From Paenibacillus sp. PL2-23 (GTDB taxonomy: Bacteria > Bacillota > Bacilli > Paenibacillales > Paenibacillaceae), in assembly GCF_040834005.1 (NCBI RefSeq), contig NZ_CP162129.1:323501-387500 (forward strand): a stretch of DNA of 64,000 nucleotides, read 5' to 3'. Below the pieces are notes generated by a model. That model was not told the origin of the DNA, did not search any database, and saw nothing but the letters and a program-made list of their open reading frames with translations. Positions 9,042 to 18,000 of the stretch are shown here, piece by piece. How positions within the stretch are numbered: the stretch's first letter is position 1; each line of letters starts with the position of its first letter. Position numbers and translations under genes: made by a program.

Positions 9042-9089
9042 AAAACGGCGACCGTTCTCTGATTAACACCAGAGAACGGTCGCCGTTTT
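9042..9089 (+). terminator. Long perfect terminator after DeoR gene
   Basis: AAAACGGCGACCGTTCTCTG (9042-9061) and its exact complement (9070-9089) form a 20-bp stem with an 8-base loop ending in TTTT. The A/T tails on both sides allow termination in both directions. Confidence 0.9.
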
Positions 9090-9190
9090 ACGTCATTTAA
9101 TCTGAATGATTTCTTGTGTGACGGGATTGCATATTTTTCTCCTTTAATGCACATGCACTATTTCTTGTCTGTCCAGTGGTAAAGTACACT

Positions 9191-9823
9191 TTAATCAAGC
9201 CTAAGACGATCTTCTAACCTTTCAATGTCACCTCGGTCTCCATAGCGACAAATTCGCAAGTACTCCCCGTAAACGCGAGACCTCCCGATTTCCGTGTCTG
9301 CCCAGCTGTCCCGACGAATCTTAACTCCTTGGTATTCCGTATCAAAGATCGCGGGAATGTACCTTATATCGGGACTGAGATGTTTCTTTAAGGTACGGTA
9401 TTGCCGGCCGGCGGAATGACTTTTGCATACGAAAAGAAGCGAGCGGACATTCGAAAAATCGAATAAATCCCTCGCAAACAATACGTTTTCTAACGTATTA
9501 CACGACCTTGTTTCCAAGAGAATGACTTCCCGCGGGATATCCGCCTCTAATAGATGGTGCTTTATTATTTCTGCCTCAGATATCCCAGCGCGTTTGTTGT
9601 TATTGGTCAAGCCTCCTGTAACAATAATGCGCGACCCAAGCCCCTTCCTATACGCGGAAATTGCTGTCAACCAATGACCGGGATGCTTACCTCCAAAAAC
9701 GAAAATAACATCACATTTTGGCTCATCGACGATCTCTTTCATAAACACGGCTTCTGTGATTGTAGCAATTTGATCATCATTCAAAATTGGAACCGGCGGT
9801 TCCTTGGAAATTTCACGGATCAT
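9191..9823 (-). CDS. DUF218 (YdcF/SanA-like) protein
   Basis: A 210-residue protein; ATG 9823 is preceded by AAGGGGGATG. DUF218 signatures: CDVIFVFGGKHPG at the start of the domain, RIIVTGGLTNNNKRAGISEAE (split here across the Gly-rich loop), and LLETRSCNTLENVLFARD. No N-terminal membrane segment is seen, so it is of the cytosolic YdcF type, unlike SanA/ElyC. YdcF binds S-adenosylmethionine in vitro, but the function of the family is unsettled. It converges with the DeoR gene across a bidirectional terminator. Confidence 0.85.
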   Translation of the reverse strand: MIREISKEPPVPILNDDQIATITEAVFMKEIVDEPKCDVIFVFGGKHPGHWLTAISAYRKGLGSRIIVTGGLTNNNKRAGISEAEIIKHHLLEADIPREVILLETRSCNTLENVLFARDLFDFSNVRSLLFVCKSHSAGRQYRTLKKHLSPDIRYIPAIFDTEYQGVKIRRDSWADTEIGRSRVYGEYLRICRYGDRGDIERLEDRLRLD

Positions 9824-10045
9824 GATTCATCCCCCTTCATCTTTCTCCCTATATTATATTCATCATTATTCAATATAATTCATTTTGTTTCATTTTTCAA
9901 AACTTCTTTAAACTAAAACAGCATTCCAATGGATCGGCAATGCCGTTCTGTTTCTGCCGTCCATTAATAGCCGGAAGTTGACGTTCATAAATGTCCGAAA
10001 TTAGACCGATATAGTGACCATACTATCAGTCTAAAGAAAGAAGAA

Positions 10046-10093
10046 ACGCTTCCGTAATCGTCATGCTGTTACGAGCAGCATAACCGGAAGCGT
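10046..10093. repeat. Nested inverted repeat in transposon leader
   Basis: ACGCTTCCG (10046-10054) pairs with CGGAAGCGT (10085-10093), with a second stem TGCTG/CAGCA inside. It sits 20 bp before the first gene and could be a leader-RNA hairpin or a transposase site. Confidence 0.5.
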
Positions 10094-10112
10094 CACCCCA
10101 AGAATATGGTCA

Positions 10113-10658
10113 TTGTATCAGATTTCACGCTGGTTGAGAAGGAGTCTGCGACCGGCGTTTTTTGTTAGGAGTGCGGAATTGGTTCCCTGTCCCTGCTGCG
10201 GCTGCTGGTTAGAGGTAGCGGGCAGTCGGGGGCGGGTGTGGTACAGAAGTAGCGGAGAACGAGCGAAGCTCATCATTCGGAGGTTGTACTGTAGGTCATG
10301 CGCAAGAATTCATCATGAGCTGCCAGATCTGCTTGTCCCCTACAAGCGGTATGACGCTGAAAGCATCGAAAATGCCTTAGTAGAGCCAGATGCTTTAGTA
10401 GTAGCCGCAGACGAATCCACCCTTTCTAGATGGCTGGCTTGGTTTCGGGTATGGGCGGCGTATGCAGCAGCAGCGCTTCAGGCGATTAGCATCCAGTTCC
10501 AGCTCCCTGTGCAGCAAGCGTCCGTTGCTCCGCAGTCCGCACTCCACGCTTTAGGACGGTATGTCGGTGACGCAGCCGGGTGGCTAAGAAGAACTGTCCG
10601 CCCCATCGCCAATTTAAATCTTTGGGTTACAGACCCGTTCTGCCTGTCTGTCCGCTGA
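10113..10658 (+). CDS. DUF6431-like transposon-associated zinc-finger protein
   Basis: A 181-residue protein starting at TTG. A CPCCGCWLE pair and a later RRLYCRSCARIHHELPDLLVP give two Cys pairs that could hold one zinc. The motif C--C...HHELPD-LVPYKRY is shared with the first gene of the second transposon (28472), where it reads LCPICRKTLSLLPDFLVPW. This pattern fits what I remember as DUF6431. The role is unknown; by position it may be a DNA-binding or target-site protein of the transposon. Confidence 0.6.
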   Translation: MYQISRWLRRSLRPAFFVRSAELVPCPCCGCWLEVAGSRGRVWYRSSGERAKLIIRRLYCRSCARIHHELPDLLVPYKRYDAESIENALVEPDALVVAADESTLSRWLAWFRVWAAYAAAALQAISIQFQLPVQQASVAPQSALHALGRYVGDAAGWLRRTVRPIANLNLWVTDPFCLSVR

Positions 10659-10704
10659 AGCTTGTTTTAGACTCATGCTAACCCTAGTAAATGGAGGCAT
10701 GAGG

Positions 10705-12060
10705 ATGAACAGACAAAAGAAATCGGACAAGGTTGCGGCGGAACGCTTTCAACTGCTGTCGCCGCTCCTAGCATCCGGTCTGGATGCGGCGAAGGCGGCT
10801 CAGTTAAAGTCGGCCATTTGTGCGCAGTCCGGCTTATCAGAGAGGACGCTGCGCCGGTACTTGGCCGAATATCGCAAGGATGGGTTCGACGGACTCAAGC
10901 CGAAACCCAAAGGCCGGAAGCCGCTGCCAGACACCATACCAACTGAGGTGCTGGAAGAAGCGATCCTGCTTCGGCGGGAGGTGCCGAAGCGGAGTGTGCG
11001 CCAAATTATCCAGATCCTCGAATGGGAGGAGAAGATCGCACCTGGAATAATTAAACGCAGCACCCTGCAGGCGAGATTAACCAGGCGCGGTTACAGTTCA
11101 AGGCAGATGCGGATGTATGCCGGTGGCGGTACGGCCGCGCGGCGCTTTCAGAAGCAGTCCCGCAATCGCTTATGGCAGAGTGACATCAAGTATGGGCCGT
11201 ACCTTCCCATTGGTCCTGGCGGTTCGAAGAAACAAGTCTATCTGGTGTTATTCGTGGATGACGCGACGCGGTATGTGCTGCATGGAGCCTTCTACGCGTC
11301 GATGGAGCAAGCCATCGTCGAGGACAGTTTCCGAAGAGCGATCGAGAAATACGGTGTCCCAGAGGCCGTGTACTTCGACAACGGCAAGCAATACCGCACG
11401 ACTTGGATGAACCGGACGTGCGCGAAACTCGGTATTCGCTTGCTCTTTGCCAAGCCCTACTCTCCGGAAAGTAAAGGCAAGGTTGAGCGTCTAAACGGCG
11501 CTGTGCAGAGCTTTCTGGACGAGGTCGCGCTTGAGAACGTTAAGACACTCACCGAGCTTAACGACTGGTTCCAAGTATGGCTTTCGGAGTGCTACCAGAA
11601 TAAACCCCATGCCGCGCTGGCGAACAAACAAACACCCGAAGCTGCGTTTCGGAGCGATCCGGCAGCGCTTCAGTTCGTAAATTCCGAGCACCTCGCGGCC
11701 AGCTTCCTCCACGCGGAACAGCGGAAAGTGGATAAGGCCGGCTGTATCAGCTTTCAAGGCAAGAAGTATGAAGTTGGGCTGTTGTTCATTGGGCAAACGG
11801 TTCAAGTCGTCTATGACCCGGCAGATATCACAGAAGTGACGATCGAATACGAGGGATGTACGCCTTGGCAAGCACGGGAGCTCATCATTGGAGAAAGGGC
11901 TGGCAAGCGGCCGGCCCTTCCAGAGCATTTGCAGAAGCAGTCAGCAACGGAATCCCGCTTGCTCCGAGGTGCCGAGCGGAAGCATGACGAGCGCGCACAA
12001 ACCCAAACGCCGGCCGTCTCCTACCGCATGCTGAGGAAGGAGGCTGGCAAGGATGTTTGA
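10705..12060 (+). CDS. Mu/Tn7-type DDE transposase (rve core)
   Basis: About 451 residues. ATG 10705 is chosen because GGAGG lies 7 nt upstream. The N-terminus has a helix-turn-helix (SERTLRRYLAEYRKDGFDGL) and a second helical block (RSVRQIIQILEWE). The rve core shows WQSDIKYG (Asp), AVYFDNGKQYR (Asp) and PYSPESKGKVERLN (Glu). A Mu-transposase-type beta-barrel follows (VDKAGCISFQGKKYEVG). Related transposases need an AAA+ partner, which is the next gene, overlapping by 8 nt. No internal stop is seen. Confidence 0.9.
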   Translation: MNRQKKSDKVAAERFQLLSPLLASGLDAAKAAQLKSAICAQSGLSERTLRRYLAEYRKDGFDGLKPKPKGRKPLPDTIPTEVLEEAILLRREVPKRSVRQIIQILEWEEKIAPGIIKRSTLQARLTRRGYSSRQMRMYAGGGTAARRFQKQSRNRLWQSDIKYGPYLPIGPGGSKKQVYLVLFVDDATRYVLHGAFYASMEQAIVEDSFRRAIEKYGVPEAVYFDNGKQYRTTWMNRTCAKLGIRLLFAKPYSPESKGKVERLNGAVQSFLDEVALENVKTLTELNDWFQVWLSECYQNKPHAALANKQTPEAAFRSDPAALQFVNSEHLAASFLHAEQRKVDKAGCISFQGKKYEVGLLFIGQTVQVVYDPADITEVTIEYEGCTPWQARELIIGERAGKRPALPEHLQKQSATESRLLRGAERKHDERAQTQTPAVSYRMLRKEAGKDV

Positions 12061-12853
12061 ATCCTTCTACGACATGACCCGTACACCATTTGCTCGGGAT
12101 ATTCCCGTGACAGAGCTTTATCCGGCGAGTGCTATGGAAGAGATGCTGGACCGGTTGCAATACGCTGCTGAGCGCCAATTATTCGCCGTCATTAGCGGCG
12201 ACTGCGGGACGGGCAAGACAACAACAGTCCGCCGCTTTGCCGCCATGCTGGATGCAGCGAAGTATAAGCTGTTGTACCTGTCGGACTCCAAGCTAACGCC
12301 GCGCCACTTCTACAAAGGGTTGCTCGAACAACTCGGATGCGAGTCGAAGTTCTACCGAGGCGATGCGAAGCGTCAGTTGCATCGCGAAGTGGAACTCATG
12401 CGCGGCATTCATCGACTGGAACCGGTTGTCGTCGTAGATGAAGCCCATCTGCTCGATCGGGAGATGCTGGAGGAAGTGCGCTTTCTCCTCAACTTCAAGA
12501 TGGATGCGCAAAGCCCCATGGCGCTAATTCTAGTCGGGCAGAACGAGCTATGGGAAAAGCTTCGTCTTCAATCCTACACAGCGATTCGTCAGCGGATTGA
12601 CTTGCAGTGCAAGCTGCCCTATTTCGACCGTTCCCAAGTCGGTGAATATCTGAAGCGTCAGTTAGCGTATGCCGGCACCAATCATGAGATATTCTCTGAT
12701 GAGGCGGTAAATGAAGTTTACCGATTCTCGGGCGGATCGGCCAGACTCATCAACAAGTTGAGCACTCATTGCCTCATCTACGGAGCCCAGATCAAGCGCC
12801 GCATCATTGACGATCATATGGTGAAGCACGTGATTCAGGGTGAATTGTCATGA
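12053..12853 (+). CDS. ExeA/TniB-like AAA ATPase of the transposon
   Basis: A 266-residue AAA ATPase beginning MFESFYDMTRTPFARDIP, the start typical of ExeA-type proteins. Walker A is SGDCGTGKTTT and Walker B VVVVDEAHLL; a sensor-type NKLSTHCL region lies near the end. In Tn7- and Tn5053-like elements such ATPases (TnsC, TniB) select target DNA and activate the transposase. Coupled to the transposase by an 8-nt overlap and to the next gene by ATGA. Confidence 0.88.
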   Translation: MFESFYDMTRTPFARDIPVTELYPASAMEEMLDRLQYAAERQLFAVISGDCGTGKTTTVRRFAAMLDAAKYKLLYLSDSKLTPRHFYKGLLEQLGCESKFYRGDAKRQLHREVELMRGIHRLEPVVVVDEAHLLDREMLEEVRFLLNFKMDAQSPMALILVGQNELWEKLRLQSYTAIRQRIDLQCKLPYFDRSQVGEYLKRQLAYAGTNHEIFSDEAVNEVYRFSGGSARLINKLSTHCLIYGAQIKRRIIDDHMVKHVIQGELS

Positions 12854-13077
12854 ACGAGCCTTGGAACCAGATGACCTACGATCGGGACGCGAATAGTTGG
12901 TTTGTCCTGCTAGGAGAGAAAGCTTATCCTGTTTATTGCGGTGAATGTTTTGAAATTCGCATTGGAGATCGTGGCATTCCCTGTCGACTCGAGCTTGACC
13001 GATATTGGTACGTGATCATGAGAGAAACGCGATTTAACTTGAGGAATAAAGAAGTTTACCATATTCGATTCGTTTAA
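12850..13077 (+). CDS. Small DUF5348-like protein of the transposon
   Basis: A 75-residue protein starting at the ATGA overlap with the ATPase stop. It is beta-rich: SWFVLLGEKAYPVYCGECFE, then CRLELDRYWYVIMRETRFNL. The second transposon has a counterpart in the same position with the same pattern (PLHCGDAMLFQVGE, NVELDTEWYVKFGDTRFWL). I believe this is DUF5348, but its function is not known to me. Conservation between the two divergent copies argues that it matters for the element. Confidence 0.65.
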   Translation: MNEPWNQMTYDRDANSWFVLLGEKAYPVYCGECFEIRIGDRGIPCRLELDRYWYVIMRETRFNLRNKEVYHIRFV

Positions 13078-13081
13078 CAGA

Positions 13082-13115
13082 AATGGGAAAGCCGAAACTT
13101 CTTGGCTTTCCCATT
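13082..13115 (+). terminator. Hairpin after transposon copy 1 genes
   Basis: AATGGGAAAGCC (13082-13093) pairs perfectly with GGCTTTCCCATT (13104-13115), starting 4 bp after the last stop. The following bases (CATTG) are not T-rich, so this may be a weak terminator or an RNA-stabilising hairpin. Confidence 0.6.
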
Positions 13116-13245
13116 CATTGAATCTCTATGGACATGATTACGATCAGACCTTGGATAACTAACGCGATCATTTTCTGGACAGTATGGATCAGCAGTAACA
13201 CCGTTCCTCAGGAATGCTGTTAACCATTAGATGTTTGCGTTCGTA

Positions 13246-14970
13246 CTATTTCGTATTACTTACTTGGAGTGTATGGCCTATTAAATCCCGGTAACAACTG
13301 TTCGTGTTAATGAGTTGGTCATGCGTACCTTCCCCCACAACCTTGCCCTCATCAAGTACAATAATGTGATCCATTTCTTTAATCGTGCGCAGATTGTGCG
13401 TAATATAGATGGTGGTTTTCCCTTTGCGAACTTCATGTAGTTTATTTAGCACTTTTAGTTCCGTTTGTAAGTCTAAAGCGGAAGTTGCCTCGTCCAATAT
13501 CAGCAGTTCCGGATTACGCAGCAAGGCTCGACTCAAAGCAATTCTCTGCTTTTGCCCCCCTGAAAGCGTGCTTCCTCTTTCGCTGACGACTGTATCATAA
13601 CCATCTGGAAAAGTTGAAATAAAGTCATTGACGCAAGCATCATCCAGTACCTGTGACAAGTACCCTTCGGAAACCTCATTACCAAGAAGCACATTGTTTT
13701 TTACGCTCTCTTTAAAGATGTAGGGATCTTGAAGTACTACCGCACATTTAGAAGTTAAACTTTCATTTGATACTTGCTCGATCGGGTAATTATTAATTGT
13801 GATATTTCCACTAGTAGGCGGGGTAAAGCGAATCAGTAGTTTTGCAATGCTCGATTTCCCGCAACCGCTTTTTCCCACAATGGCGATCGATTTTCCCATA
13901 GGTATGTGAAAAGAGAGTCCCTTTAAGGCATAGTTGGCAGCTTCAGGATACATTAAATAAACATCATGAAAGCGTATGCTCTTTATTGGTTCCTCGATAG
14001 TAAACTCAAGCGACCTTGCCGGTTGTTGCCCCATTAACCTTCCGACTCGATCGATATGAGCCAACTTTCCAAAAACCTTCATAGCGGCATTATACAGTTC
14101 TTGGAGCGAGAACATGAGCTGGTAGGTAAATTGATACAAAATAATGAATGTGCCGATAGTAATAGAAGAATATATAAGAATAATTCCGCCGTAGACGAAC
14201 AGGAAAACCGTGGGAAGCCACCTTAACATATCCCCGGCGGCAAATTGCTGATTCACGATCCTACCTTCCAGCATTACTTGCCGATAGTATTTATTGTATG
14301 CTTTGTCGAGTTTCCTCTGCTCCCAATCGATCCTGTCATATACTAACACTTCACGTGTCGATGCAATGCTTTCTTGGATCTCAACTAACAGTTGGGCCCT
14401 CTTTTCTTGTACTTCTCTGGCCGATGATTGAATACGAGAAGAGAAACGCGCGGCAAGGATATAATAAATAACGCTTACCATGATTGCAACTAAAGCTAAT
14501 AAAGGGGTGTAGTAAGTAAACATCGTTACCAAGACGACCACTCTTGTAATTGTACGTAAGGAGTTTGGAATATAGTCCGCTATTGTACTCGACACACCCA
14601 AAATATCTGATCCAACGATGTTGGCGAGCTTCGCCGTGCGTTCCTGCTGAATGTCGATAATGGTTTTCGATTGCACTTTTCGCATCAAATCTTGATTTAA
14701 TCGTTTGAAGATTGAAAATTGATTGATGAAATTCTGATAGGGCGAAAGAAACATAAATACAAAATATAACAAGGCTAATGAAATAAATATAGAGAAAACT
14801 TCGGGAATTATTTTCGTATTACCAGACACAATGATATCATCGATGATAGTTCTTTCAATAGATAAGAGCACAATGCCTAGCCCAGCCTCGATTATTGCAA
14901 AAAGGATGCCAAGAAAAAGTCTCCATTTGTTTTCATTCAAGTACGGAACAATCCAAGCATACTTATGCAT
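13246..14970 (-). CDS. ABC exporter half-transporter (subunit 2)
   Basis: A 574-residue protein with an N-terminal six-helix membrane domain (about 1-320) and a C-terminal ATPase. Walker A is IVGKSGCGKSS, the signature LSGGQKQRIALSRA, Walker B ELLILDEATSALD, and the H-loop TTIYITHNL. Layout matches type IV (Msb A/LmrA-like) exporters. Its start overlaps the preceding subunit gene by 8 nt, so the two probably form a heterodimer. It lies last in the leftward operon with the glycosyltransferases, so export or flipping of the cluster product is a fair inference. A peptidase domain is absent. Confidence 0.92.
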   Translation of the reverse strand: MHKYAWIVPYLNENKWRLFLGILFAIIEAGLGIVLLSIERTIIDDIIVSGNTKIIPEVFSIFISLALLYFVFMFLSPYQNFINQFSIFKRLNQDLMRKVQSKTIIDIQQERTAKLANIVGSDILGVSSTIADYIPNSLRTITRVVVLVTMFTYYTPLLALVAIMVSVIYYILAARFSSRIQSSAREVQEKRAQLLVEIQESIASTREVLVYDRIDWEQRKLDKAYNKYYRQVMLEGRIVNQQFAAGDMLRWLPTVFLFVYGGIILIYSSITIGTFIILYQFTYQLMFSLQELYNAAMKVFGKLAHIDRVGRLMGQQPARSLEFTIEEPIKSIRFHDVYLMYPEAANYALKGLSFHIPMGKSIAIVGKSGCGKSSIAKLLIRFTPPTSGNITINNYPIEQVSNESLTSKCAVVLQDPYIFKESVKNNVLLGNEVSEGYLSQVLDDACVNDFISTFPDGYDTVVSERGSTLSGGQKQRIALSRALLRNPELLILDEATSALDLQTELKVLNKLHEVRKGKTTIYITHNLRTIKEMDHIIVLDEGKVVGEGTHDQLINTNSCYRDLIGHTLQVSNTK

Positions 14971-16723
14971 ATTGATTCTCCGCTATAGTCTTATTCTTTA
15001 GCATATAATAAAATTTCCCCTGTCTCTTAATGAGTTCCTCGTAAGTTCCCGACTCCACAATTCTCCCTCGTTCCATTACAAACACTTTGTCGAAATACTT
15101 GATTGACGACAGCCTATGCGCTATAGCAATGACCGTTCTATCCCCGAATAATGTGTTAATTGACGACATGATTTTGCGCTCGGATTCCGAATCAAGTGCT
15201 GCCGTCGCCTCATCTAAAAGAACGATTCTTGGATTTTTTAAAAATAACCGTGCTAACGAAATACGCTGTCTTTCACCTCCGGACAGCGAAGATCCTCTCT
15301 CGCTGAGAGTAGTATTATACTGATGTTGCATCTTTTGTACAAATCGTTCACAATCCGCCAGTCTTGCAGAATTGATGACTTCGAGTTCACTCGAATCGGG
15401 TTTGCCGAATCGTATATTCTCCAGTACGGAAAGGCCAAATAAGAAGGGGTCTTGGAACGCATAACCGACTGAAGCCTTTAACTGTTTCTTGGATATATTT
15501 CGTATCGAGGTTCCTCCTATGGTTATATCTCCTCTATGAGGCTCATAGAGACCGCCTAACAATTGCAATAATGTCGTCTTTCCACTCCCACTTTCTCCGA
15601 CCAGCACTACTTTCTCGCCGACTCCAATTCGGAGATTCACATTCTCAACTACATCGGTCTGCGATTGATAACCGAAAGATACGTTTACGAATTCAATTTC
15701 CCCATTGATTTCAATTGATGCTTCTAAATTATCAACGGAAGATTCCTTACGTACGGGCTCTTCATGGAGAAACGAGTAAACACGTTGTGCATTAAAATAA
15801 ACTCCCGATTGTTCCGAAATCGTCTCTAGAAGTTGTACTGCATTGTGGATGAGCAGATGGTACATAAATAAATAACTAATAAATTGTCCCACGGACATTT
15901 CATTACGACCAATTAACAAAATTCCCACAATATATACGGTAAGTGTACCAATTGAAAGAAATAGCTGACGGATAGATAATGTGAGAAAATTAGTAAATAC
16001 TTGTTTTTTCCACACTTTAATAAACTGTTCTACCTTTAGCAGAAACCTCTTGTAATCCCATCCCGCGCTACCGAAGGCTTTAAGATCTGGCAGGGCGCTG
16101 ATACTTTCATGAATTTTGCTGTTTAGTTCTTTCCGCCCTACCACCCAGCGCCCGGCTGCTTGAATGCGTTTGTCTTCTAACTTACGGAAACACATATAAT
16201 AAAGCGGAAGAAACATAAAAAAGACTAAGGTTAAATTCGTAGATGACATTAAAAGAAATGTACATATTACTATCAATAGTAATGTGCATTGAATGATTTG
16301 AGGAAAAAGTCTGTTGAAGAGCTTACTTACGGAGGGAACGTCTGTGCTAAACAGCGACAGAATCTCTCCCTCCGTATGATCCTGAGAGTATTTAAAATCC
16401 AGTATTCTAAGGTGACTAAGTGTCTTCTTAAGAAGACACTTAGCGGATATCTCGCCGATTCTCCTTTGTAGATAGTTATGCCGGACTTTAAGCAATATAT
16501 TAATGCATACCACGGACAGAAATACACCTAAGAGCAATACAAAATCGGAAATGTCTTTGCTTGGAACGATCCAATCTATAAAATATTCGACGCATTTGGG
16601 GAGTAGAATTTCCGTAACGGCAATAAACAAGCTAATTAAAATAAGGTGAATAACCTGTAACTTTTGAGCAAAGAATTCACTTAGTATCCACGAGTACACC
16701 TTAATCTTAGATCTGAACGCCAT
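14963..16723 (-). CDS. ABC exporter half-transporter (subunit 1)
   Basis: A 586-residue fused membrane-ATPase subunit. ATG 16723 has GGAGG at -10. The membrane domain spans about 1-330. The ATPase shows LVGESGSGKTTLLQLLGG (Walker A), SLSGGERQRISLARL (signature), IVLLDEATAALDSE (Walker B plus catalytic Glu) and VIAIAHRL (H-loop). Both ATP sites of the presumed heterodimer look catalytic, as each subunit keeps its Glu. It follows the gtaB stop by 9 nt and overlaps the next ABC gene, so all three genes are co-transcribed. Confidence 0.92.
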   Translation of the reverse strand: MAFRSKIKVYSWILSEFFAQKLQVIHLILISLFIAVTEILLPKCVEYFIDWIVPSKDISDFVLLLGVFLSVVCINILLKVRHNYLQRRIGEISAKCLLKKTLSHLRILDFKYSQDHTEGEILSLFSTDVPSVSKLFNRLFPQIIQCTLLLIVICTFLLMSSTNLTLVFFMFLPLYYMCFRKLEDKRIQAAGRWVVGRKELNSKIHESISALPDLKAFGSAGWDYKRFLLKVEQFIKVWKKQVFTNFLTLSIRQLFLSIGTLTVYIVGILLIGRNEMSVGQFISYLFMYHLLIHNAVQLLETISEQSGVYFNAQRVYSFLHEEPVRKESSVDNLEASIEINGEIEFVNVSFGYQSQTDVVENVNLRIGVGEKVVLVGESGSGKTTLLQLLGGLYEPHRGDITIGGTSIRNISKKQLKASVGYAFQDPFLFGLSVLENIRFGKPDSSELEVINSARLADCERFVQKMQHQYNTTLSERGSSLSGGERQRISLARLFLKNPRIVLLDEATAALDSESERKIMSSINTLFGDRTVIAIAHRLSSIKYFDKVFVMERGRIVESGTYEELIKRQGKFYYMLKNKTIAENQYA

Positions 16724-16732
16724 GCGTCCCTC

Positions 16733-17593
16733 CTAGTAACTGCTTATTAATTTAGACATTTCAACTGCTTCTCGTAGTTCTCTGTCTTCCATCGCAAGGT
16801 GAAGGTTGGCAAGTAGGTAACCTGTCTTGCTGCCGATATCGAATCTTTGTCCGTCGTATAAATATGCGTAAATCGAGCCGTCGTTCATGATTTTTTTGAG
16901 TACATCTGCAATTTCGTACTCGCCCCTTAAACTAAGGTTGATTGTCTTTACGTAATCAAAGAATGATGCCGGTAGAATGTATCTGCCTATGGATGCGAGA
17001 TTTGATTGAGCATGTGGCGGTTTCTCGACAAAATCAGAAATCTCGTATACCCCTTGTTCCACCGATTTTCCGGGATACACAATTCCATATTTAACCGTAT
17101 CTTTCTGCGGAACCTGTTGCACTCCTAATACCGGAGACTTCATCTTGTTATATACATTTACCATGCTCTTCAAGCACGGGTTATGTGTCGAAGTGATTTC
17201 GTCGCTTAGGAGAACGGCGAATGGTTCCGTGCCGACAAAATCTTTCGCACATTCGATGGCGTTCGCCAGACCTAGCGGCTTATCTTGGGATACAAATTCT
17301 ATAGAAGCCATCTTAGACAAATTTCTGACCAACTCTAGACGAGCCAAATCTCCTTTTCTTTCAAGATGCTGCTCCAGTTCTGTCGACTGCGTGAAATGAG
17401 CTTCGATATTATACTTCCGTTGATTCGTAATAATGCAGATTTGGTCCAACCCAGCGGACAACGCCTCCTCAACAATTAATTGAATAGAAGGCTTATCCAA
17501 GATGGGCAACATTTCCTTTGGCATAGCTTTTGTGGCCGGTAGGAATCGCGTTCCCAAACCAGCCGCCGGTATAACAGCTTTCCGTAGTTTCAT
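16733..17593 (-). CDS. gtaB: UTP-glucose-1-phosphate uridylyltransferase
   Basis: About 286 residues from ATG 17593, chosen because GGGAGGAG lies 5 nt upstream; 15 further upstream codons lack an RBS. The nucleotide-binding motif AAGLGTRFLPATKAMPKEML, the uridine/sugar region VEKPP, and FDIGSKTGYLLAN are diagnostic of GalU/GtaB. It makes UDP-glucose from glucose-1-phosphate and UTP. Together with the UDP-glucose dehydrogenase gene, now separated from it by IS110, it would supply UDP-glucuronate to the cluster. Housekeeping copies usually exist elsewhere, so this is probably a dedicated one. Confidence 0.95.
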   Translation of the reverse strand: MKLRKAVIPAAGLGTRFLPATKAMPKEMLPILDKPSIQLIVEEALSAGLDQICIITNQRKYNIEAHFTQSTELEQHLERKGDLARLELVRNLSKMASIEFVSQDKPLGLANAIECAKDFVGTEPFAVLLSDEITSTHNPCLKSMVNVYNKMKSPVLGVQQVPQKDTVKYGIVYPGKSVEQGVYEISDFVEKPPHAQSNLASIGRYILPASFFDYVKTINLSLRGEYEIADVLKKIMNDGSIYAYLYDGQRFDIGSKTGYLLANLHLAMEDRELREAVEMSKLISSY

Positions 17594-17639
17594 AAGTCTC
17601 CTCCCACTATAAAGTAATGTTTTCTCCTGTTTCCTCACG

Positions 17640-18000
17640 TATTCTCAATATTTCAACTTTGACAGCTTGAGCGGTAAATATGGAGAATGTGGCCTAGGCA
17701 ACTGACTGAAGTCAGAGCGTAGGCGGGAATAGAGCTTAGGATGTCAGACTCCAAAACTGTGGATAATTCGTTATGATCGCACAGTTGGATATCCACATTC
17801 ACCCTCGGGGTTTACCCTCCCATGTCACGCTGGGTCTATGCCCTTACATTCCTTCGTTCTACCTCTCAAGGGGTGGATGCCGATTCTTGCTCCTTTACAG
17901 GGTCGTTGCCCTTATGGATTGTAGTCCTTCGGCTGCTCCAGTGCTTCCGTTGTCTTAGCTATTGATTGAGTTTATCGTGAGTTAACAGGTCATGCTTTGA
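17640..18000 (-). ncRNA. IS110 3' non-coding region, possible bridge-RNA locus
   Basis: Some 360 bases without a credible gene follow the IS110 stop codon. IS110-family elements are known to encode a structured bridge RNA in a non-coding end (downstream in the IS1111 group, upstream in the IS110 group) that pairs with donor and target DNA. This region contains paired segments such as GGATATCCACA/TGTGGATAA (about 17757-17798). Assignment as a bridge RNA is inference. Confidence 0.35.

Larger units (their letters stand above)
9992..13181 (+). mobile_element. Four-gene transposon copy 1 (DUF6431/DDE/AAA/DUF5348)
   Basis: Four tightly packed genes lie between candidate ends TGTCCGAAATTAGACC (9992) and, inverted, TGTCCAGAAAATGATC (complement of 13166-13181). 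TGT termini are usual for Mu/Tn7/Tn552-type transposons. No clear target duplication was found, so the boundaries are approximate. It separates gene set A from the ABC-transporter end of set B. Confidence 0.65.
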
